Part shown: positions 5,239 through 6,209 of the stretch, piece by piece | How the letters are laid out: each line of letters opens with the position of its first letter | Position numbering within the stretch: the first letter of the stretch is position 1 | DNA from: CAZSSM01 sp964609385 | Lineage (GTDB): Bacteria; Planctomycetota; Planctomycetia; Isosphaerales; Isosphaeraceae | DNA: 6,209 nt | Assembly (NCBI GenBank): GCA_964609385.1 | Contig: CAZSSM010000167.1 | Location: forward strand, 1-6,209 | Direction: 5' to 3' | Notes under the pieces: generated by a model | Database searches by the model: none | The model's input: only the letters and a program-made list of their open reading frames with translations | Told to the model about the DNA's origin: nothing | Translations under genes and position numbers: made by a program

Positions 5239-6207
5239 TTAGGCCGGTTCGAGCGTGCTTGCCCATCGCGCCTGTGCGGCGTGGAACCAGCGGACGAATT
5301 CGGCGATGCCGTCGGCGAACGGGGTGGCGGGCTCGTATCCCAGTTCAAGGCGTGCGCGGGAGGTGTCGGCCCACGTTCCGCGGACGTCGCCGGGCTGTTC
5401 CTCGACGTGCTCGAGGACGGGTCGGCACCCCATGGCATCGGCCAATTCTTCGATCATCCGACCGAGTTCGATCGGGCGCGTGCTTCCCAGATTATAGATG
5501 TGATATTGCTCGCAGTGTTCGGCGGCTTGGAGGAATCCGTCGACGATGTCACTGACGTAGGTGTAATCCCGGTAGGTGGTGCCATCGCCGTAGACCTGGA
5601 TCGGCGTCCCCGAGGCGATCCGCTGGGCGAAGCGATACATGGCGAGGTCGGGCCGATTTCGAGGCCCGAAGGCCGTGAAGAGCCGGAGCCCGGTCACGGG
5701 GGTTCCATAGAGGCTGTGATAGGTGTGGGCGATCAGCTCGCAGGCCCGTTTGGTGGCGGCATAGGGGCTGATGGGCGTGTCGGCCGCGTCGGACTCACGG
5801 AACGGTCCTTCGCTGCGGTCACCATAGACGCTCGAACTCGAGGCGTAGACCACACGGACCTTCGGCACGAGGGGGCGAACCGCCTCGAGCAGGTGGATCG
5901 TGGTCGCGACGTTGGACTGTAGGTATTCGGCGGGCCGTTGGATGCTCCGACGGACGCCGGCCTGGGCGGCCAAGTGGAAGACGATGTCGGGGGCGACGTC
6001 GAGCACGAGTCTCCGGACGGCCTCCGCGTCGCGCAGATCGGCTTCGACGAGCCGAAACCCAGGGCGATCGCGGCTGTCCTCGAGGTTTCCCCGCTTGATC
6101 GCTGCGGGGTAGTTCGGCTCGAATTTATCGCTGACGACGACGTCGTGCCCACGATCGAGCAATCGGTCGACGAGGTCTGGGCCGCGACCCGCACCGCGCT
6201 GCGCCAC
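5239..6207 (-). CDS. NAD-dependent sugar epimerase, UDP-glucuronate 4-epimerase-like (N-terminus at window edge)
   Basis: This is an extended short-chain dehydrogenase that would interconvert NDP-sugars using bound NAD, most like UDP-glucuronate 4-epimerases that supply UDP-galacturonate for polysaccharides. Counting from GTG 6207 (322 residues), the family marks are HLAAQAGVRRSI (78-89), the catalytic YASSSSVYG (121-129) and SPYAATK with Tyr149 and Lys153. LRLFTAFGPRNRPDLA (174-189) is closer to the glucuronate group than to classical GalE. YGDGTTYRDYTYVSDIVDG (206-224) and QPGDVRGTWADTSRARLELGY (271-291) are the C-terminal substrate-binding blocks. Only about ten residues should be missing upstream. 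The glycine-rich NAD loop, expected as GGAGFIGSH just before LVDRLLDRGHDVV, instead reads RGAGRGPD. GTG 6207 may be an internal Val rather than the true start. The exact sugar substrate cannot be set from sequence. Confidence 0.9.
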   Translation of the reverse strand: MAQRGAGRGPDLVDRLLDRGHDVVVSDKFEPNYPAAIKRGNLEDSRDRPGFRLVEADLRDAEAVRRLVLDVAPDIVFHLAAQAGVRRSIQRPAEYLQSNVATTIHLLEAVRPLVPKVRVVYASSSSVYGDRSEGPFRESDAADTPISPYAATKRACELIAHTYHSLYGTPVTGLRLFTAFGPRNRPDLAMYRFAQRIASGTPIQVYGDGTTYRDYTYVSDIVDGFLQAAEHCEQYHIYNLGSTRPIELGRMIEELADAMGCRPVLEHVEEQPGDVRGTWADTSRARLELGYEPATPFADGIAEFVRWFHAAQARWASTLEPA

Positions 6208-6209
6208 TG

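Noticed and set aside
5281..5922. 213-codon plus-strand ORF opposite the epimerase
   Set aside because: It is antisense to a clearly recognised enzyme; the Gly/Val/Asp-rich translation is the usual mirror of GC-rich codons.
1..6209. CRISPR array, insertion sequence, integrase or phage genes
   Set aside because: No regularly spaced repeats, terminal inverted repeats with transposase, or recognisable phage or integrase motifs were seen on either strand.

Overview
The window is high-GC bacterial DNA and looks like a chromosomal fragment from a planctomycete, probably of the Isosphaeraceae type. That assignment is an inference. It rests on GC-rich codon use, on small orphan membrane proteins with an Arg-rich N-terminus leading into a Val/Ile-rich first helix, and on loosely packed single genes with weak ribosome binding sites. 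No marker in the window fixes the taxon. Both ends cut through genes: valyl-tRNA synthetase at the left and a sugar-nucleotide epimerase at the right.

Layout from left to right. Positions 1-692 (minus) are the N-terminal 230 residues of valyl-tRNA synthetase. Positions 693-1151 hold no convincing gene, only a possible promoter for valS. Positions 1206-1724 (plus) encode a small membrane protein built on a tandem 52-codon duplication. A better-looking start with a good ribosome binding site lies in the same frame at 1152 but is cut off by a TAG. Positions 1721-2414 (minus) are a putative secreted protein broken by about three frameshifts; its stop overlaps the stop of the convergent membrane gene. 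Positions 2415-2727 have no clear gene. Positions 2728-3246 (plus) encode a second orphan membrane protein with about five helices.

Positions 3239-3476 (minus) are the first ~58 residues of an NmrA-like NAD(P)-binding protein that loses its frame and is truncated. Positions 3675-4148 (minus) encode an intact MarR-family regulator. An almost identical inverted repeat, TTGC-CTAT-GCAA, occurs three times: upstream of marR, downstream of the marR terminator, and just before the NmrA start. This is the clearest regulatory logic in the window: a probably autoregulated MarR that also controls an adjacent NAD(P)-binding oxidoreductase, whose coding sequence now appears destroyed. Positions 4318-5139 (minus) encode an orphan protein with one N-terminal and three C-terminal membrane segments. 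Positions 5239-6207 (minus) are a nearly complete UDP-glucuronate 4-epimerase-like SDR enzyme, whose N-terminal glycine motif reads abnormally at the window edge.

The marked gene decay between valS and marR (a frameshifted secreted protein, a truncated NmrA and an in-frame TAG), beside intact flanking genes, suggests a degenerating accessory region. Local base-calling errors cannot be excluded. I did not find evidence for a complete new system; the MarR operator trio and the duplicated membrane protein are the most useful leads.
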